This document shows, in pieces, positions 5,239 to 6,597 of a stretch of DNA of 6,597 nt; position 1 is the first letter of the stretch; every line of letters starts with the position of its first letter. Location: assembly GCA_027082895.1 (NCBI GenBank), contig JALWTJ010000221.1, positions 1 through 6,597 on the forward strand, written 5' to 3'. The notes beneath the pieces were generated by a model. It searched no databases. It saw only the letters and a list, made by a program, of their open reading frames with translations, and had not been told where the DNA came from. The stretch is from Hyphomicrobiales bacterium. GTDB lineage: Bacteria; Pseudomonadota; Alphaproteobacteria; Rhizobiales; Devosiaceae. The position numbers were made by a program, and so were the translations under genes.

Positions 5239-5634
5239 ATGGTCAGACATATTTCTTCCGGTTCCGCCTTCGAACGGGAAATCGGCTATTCGCGGGCCGT
5301 GGTGGATGGCGACATGGTTCATGTCTCCGGGTGTACGGGATATGATTATGAGACGATGCAGCTGCCCGAGGATGTTCGGGATCAGACGCGCAACACGCTT
5401 GCGAATGTACGCGCTGCCCTGAGCAGGGCCGGGTGCAGCATCAATGATGTGGTGCGCGTGCGCTACTATGTGACGGATCGCGGGGACGTTGGGACTATTG
5501 TTCCGCTTCTGGGGGTCGCATTCGCAAAGGCGCGGCCTGCGGCGACCATGCTCATTACCGGCCTGATGGAGCCGGAAATGAAAATCGAGATCGAGGTCAC
5601 CGCCCGGATCGGGGCATATGAGGCGGAAGGTTGA
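5239..5634 (+). CDS. RidA/YjgF/YER057c/UK114 family protein lacking the catalytic Arg
   Basis: This 131-residue protein has the family's trimeric chorismate-mutase-like fold pattern: VVDGDMVHVSGCTGYD (21-36), the helix DQTRNTLANVRAALSRAG (48-65), the strand VVRVRYYVTD (71-80), ARPAATMLITGLMEP (98-112) and the closing signature KIEIEVTARI (115-124). True RidA enzymes hydrolyse the reactive enamines/imines formed by PLP enzymes such as threonine dehydratase, using an Arg (Arg105 in E. coli) in the segment before KIEIE. Counting back from KIEIE, the matching position here is Leu109, so classical imine deaminase activity is doubtful; this fits the Rid4-7 type subfamilies. ATG 5239 lies 9 nt after the leuD stop with only a weak GAG site, suggesting translational coupling. 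Its place between leuD and leuB implies a link to leucine metabolism, but its substrate or role is not known. Confidence 0.88.
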   Translation: MVRHISSGSAFEREIGYSRAVVDGDMVHVSGCTGYDYETMQLPEDVRDQTRNTLANVRAALSRAGCSINDVVRVRYYVTDRGDVGTIVPLLGVAFAKARPAATMLITGLMEPEMKIEIEVTARIGAYEAEG

Positions 5635-5713
5635 ACGGGGCCGGTCCTGTCATGGCAAGCGATGGCTTTTCCGGAATACACGGCGGAGTTGTCGAGCTTG
5701 TGAAATTGATTGT

Positions 5714-5732
5714 GGCTCATTAAGGGTGAGCC
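5714..5732. promoter_or_regulatory. Inverted repeat upstream of leuB
   Basis: GGCTCA (5714-5719) and TGAGCC (5727-5732) are perfect arms around the 7-nt loop TTAAGGG. It lies in the 143-nt gap between the RidA-family gene and leuB, 45 nt before the leuB ATG. It may be an operator or a mRNA stem. I found no good sigma-70 promoter around it. The rest of the gap holds only a 4-bp stem with TTTT (5657-5670), too weak to call a terminator. Confidence 0.33.
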
Positions 5733-5777
5733 TGATCGAAATTGCCTGCGGTTTACGCTGAATGAGGAAAACATAAC

Positions 5778-6597
5778 ATGACCCAGAAACTTTTGCTTTT
5801 GCCCGGGGACGGGATCGGTGTCGAGATCATGGCTGAGGTTGAAAAGCTGATTGCCCATCTCAACCGGACCGGGGCGGCGGATTTTTCCTATGAGACGGGG
5901 CTGGTGGGCGGATGTGCCTATGATGCGTGCGGGGAGGCCATATCCGAAGCGGACATGGAAAAGGCGCTGGCGGCCGATGCGGTGATTTTCGGGGCTGTCG
6001 GGGGCGCGAAATGGGACGGTGTGCCCTATGACAAGCGCCCGGAAGCCGGTCTGTTGCGCCTGCGCAAGGAACTGGGGCTTTTTGCCAATCTGAGGCCCGC
6101 CATCGTTTATCCGGCGCTGGCGGATGCTTCTTCCCTGAAGCGGGATCTGGTGGAAGGGCTGGACATTCTTATCGTTCGCGAATTGACCGGGGGGGTTTAT
6201 TTTGGTGAGCCCAAGGAAATCACCGAACTGGGAACCACGGCCCATGGGGACAACCAGAAGCGGGCGGTGGATACGCAGGTCTATGAAAGTTACGAGATCG
6301 ACCGGATCTGCCGGGTGGCGTTCGATCTGGCCCGCACCCGCAACAATCTGGTGCATTCCTCGGACAAGAAGAACGTCATGAAATCGGGCGTCCTGTGGGA
6401 CGAGGTGGCCCATCAGGTAGCGGCGGACTATGATGATGTGCGTTTCGAGCATATTCTGGCGGACAATGCAGCCATGCAGCTGGTACGCAATCCGAAGCAG
6501 TTTGACGTGATCGTTACCGACAATCTGTTCGGGGACATTCTTTCGGATGCGGCGGCCATGCTGACCGGTTCCCTGGGCATGCTGCCCTCGGCCTCTC
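5778..6597 (+). CDS. leuB: 3-isopropylmalate dehydrogenase (3' end beyond window)
   Basis: NAD-dependent oxidative decarboxylation of 3-isopropylmalate to 2-oxoisocaproate, the third committed step of leucine synthesis. The window holds 273 codons of a protein that is normally about 360-370 residues. ATG 5778 has GAGGA 9 nt upstream. LLLLPGDGIG (5-14) begins the protein. Substrate-binding arginines fit Arg96 and Arg106 in LRKELGLFANLRP and Arg134 in RELTGGVYFGEP, with Tyr141. Lys197 lies in SSDKKNVMKSG, and metal-binding aspartates fit Asp229, Asp253 and Asp257 (FGDILSD), leading into GSLGMLPSAS. These place it in LeuB, not isocitrate or tartrate dehydrogenase. The stretch around Lys197 (VHSSDKKNVMKSG) differs from the common SVDKANVL wording but keeps the Asp-Lys pair. 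It follows leuD and the RidA-family gene on the same strand after 143 nt, possibly with its own promoter or read-through from leuD. Confidence 0.96.
   Translation, partial: MTQKLLLLPGDGIGVEIMAEVEKLIAHLNRTGAADFSYETGLVGGCAYDACGEAISEADMEKALAADAVIFGAVGGAKWDGVPYDKRPEAGLLRLRKELGLFANLRPAIVYPALADASSLKRDLVEGLDILIVRELTGGVYFGEPKEITELGTTAHGDNQKRAVDTQVYESYEIDRICRVAFDLARTRNNLVHSSDKKNVMKSGVLWDEVAHQVAADYDDVRFEHILADNAAMQLVRNPKQFDVIVTDNLFGDILSDAAAMLTGSLGMLPSAS

Noticed and set aside
4360..5322. A 320-codon minus-strand open frame over the end of argC and leuD
   Set aside because: It is antisense to strongly recognised LeuD and ArgC sequences and shows no family features.
5466..6452. A 328-codon minus-strand open frame over leuB
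   Set aside because: leuB on the plus strand has every expected motif; the antisense frame is a product of third-position GC bias.

Overview
The window is ordinary chromosomal DNA from a GC-rich proteobacterium, most likely an alphaproteobacterium and perhaps Rhodospirillales/Acetobacteraceae. This placement rests on general protein character: a type 2 ArgC, LeuD and LeuB wording, and a small 'HDEIR-W' protein. No marker gene is present, so it is an inference. Strong third-position GC produces many long antisense open frames, which I treat as shadows.

Layout. (1) Bases 1-1528, plus strand: the 3' part of a gene with an Ala/Lys/Pro pentapeptide tail, then a complete ParA/MinD-like P-loop ATPase gene of 239 codons. 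The two proteins look like distant tandem paralogues. (2) Bases 1600-1803, minus strand: a small conserved-looking gene of 67 codons, convergent with the ATPase gene, with a possible FNR/FixK-type box upstream. (3) Bases 1946-3293, minus strand: a two-gene unit in which deoD (purine nucleoside phosphorylase) is followed after 4 nt by a HEAT-like helical repeat protein. (4) Bases 3294-3578: a divergent intergenic region. (5) Bases 3579-4505, plus strand: argC, type 2. (6) Bases 4624-6597, plus strand: leuD, then 9 nt later a RidA/YjgF-family gene, then leuB, which runs off the end of the window.

How the genes work together. LeuD (with LeuC, not in the window) and LeuB catalyse successive steps of leucine biosynthesis, and the RidA-family gene sits between them. 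argC belongs to arginine biosynthesis and deoD to purine salvage. The left part looks like a separate module built on P-loop ATPases of the ParA/TraL type, with unknown function.

I saw no insertion sequence, CRISPR array, tRNA, rRNA or phage gene. I did not find a convincing undescribed system. The least explained elements are the ATPase paralogue pair, the small FNR-box gene, and the deoD-coupled HEAT protein.
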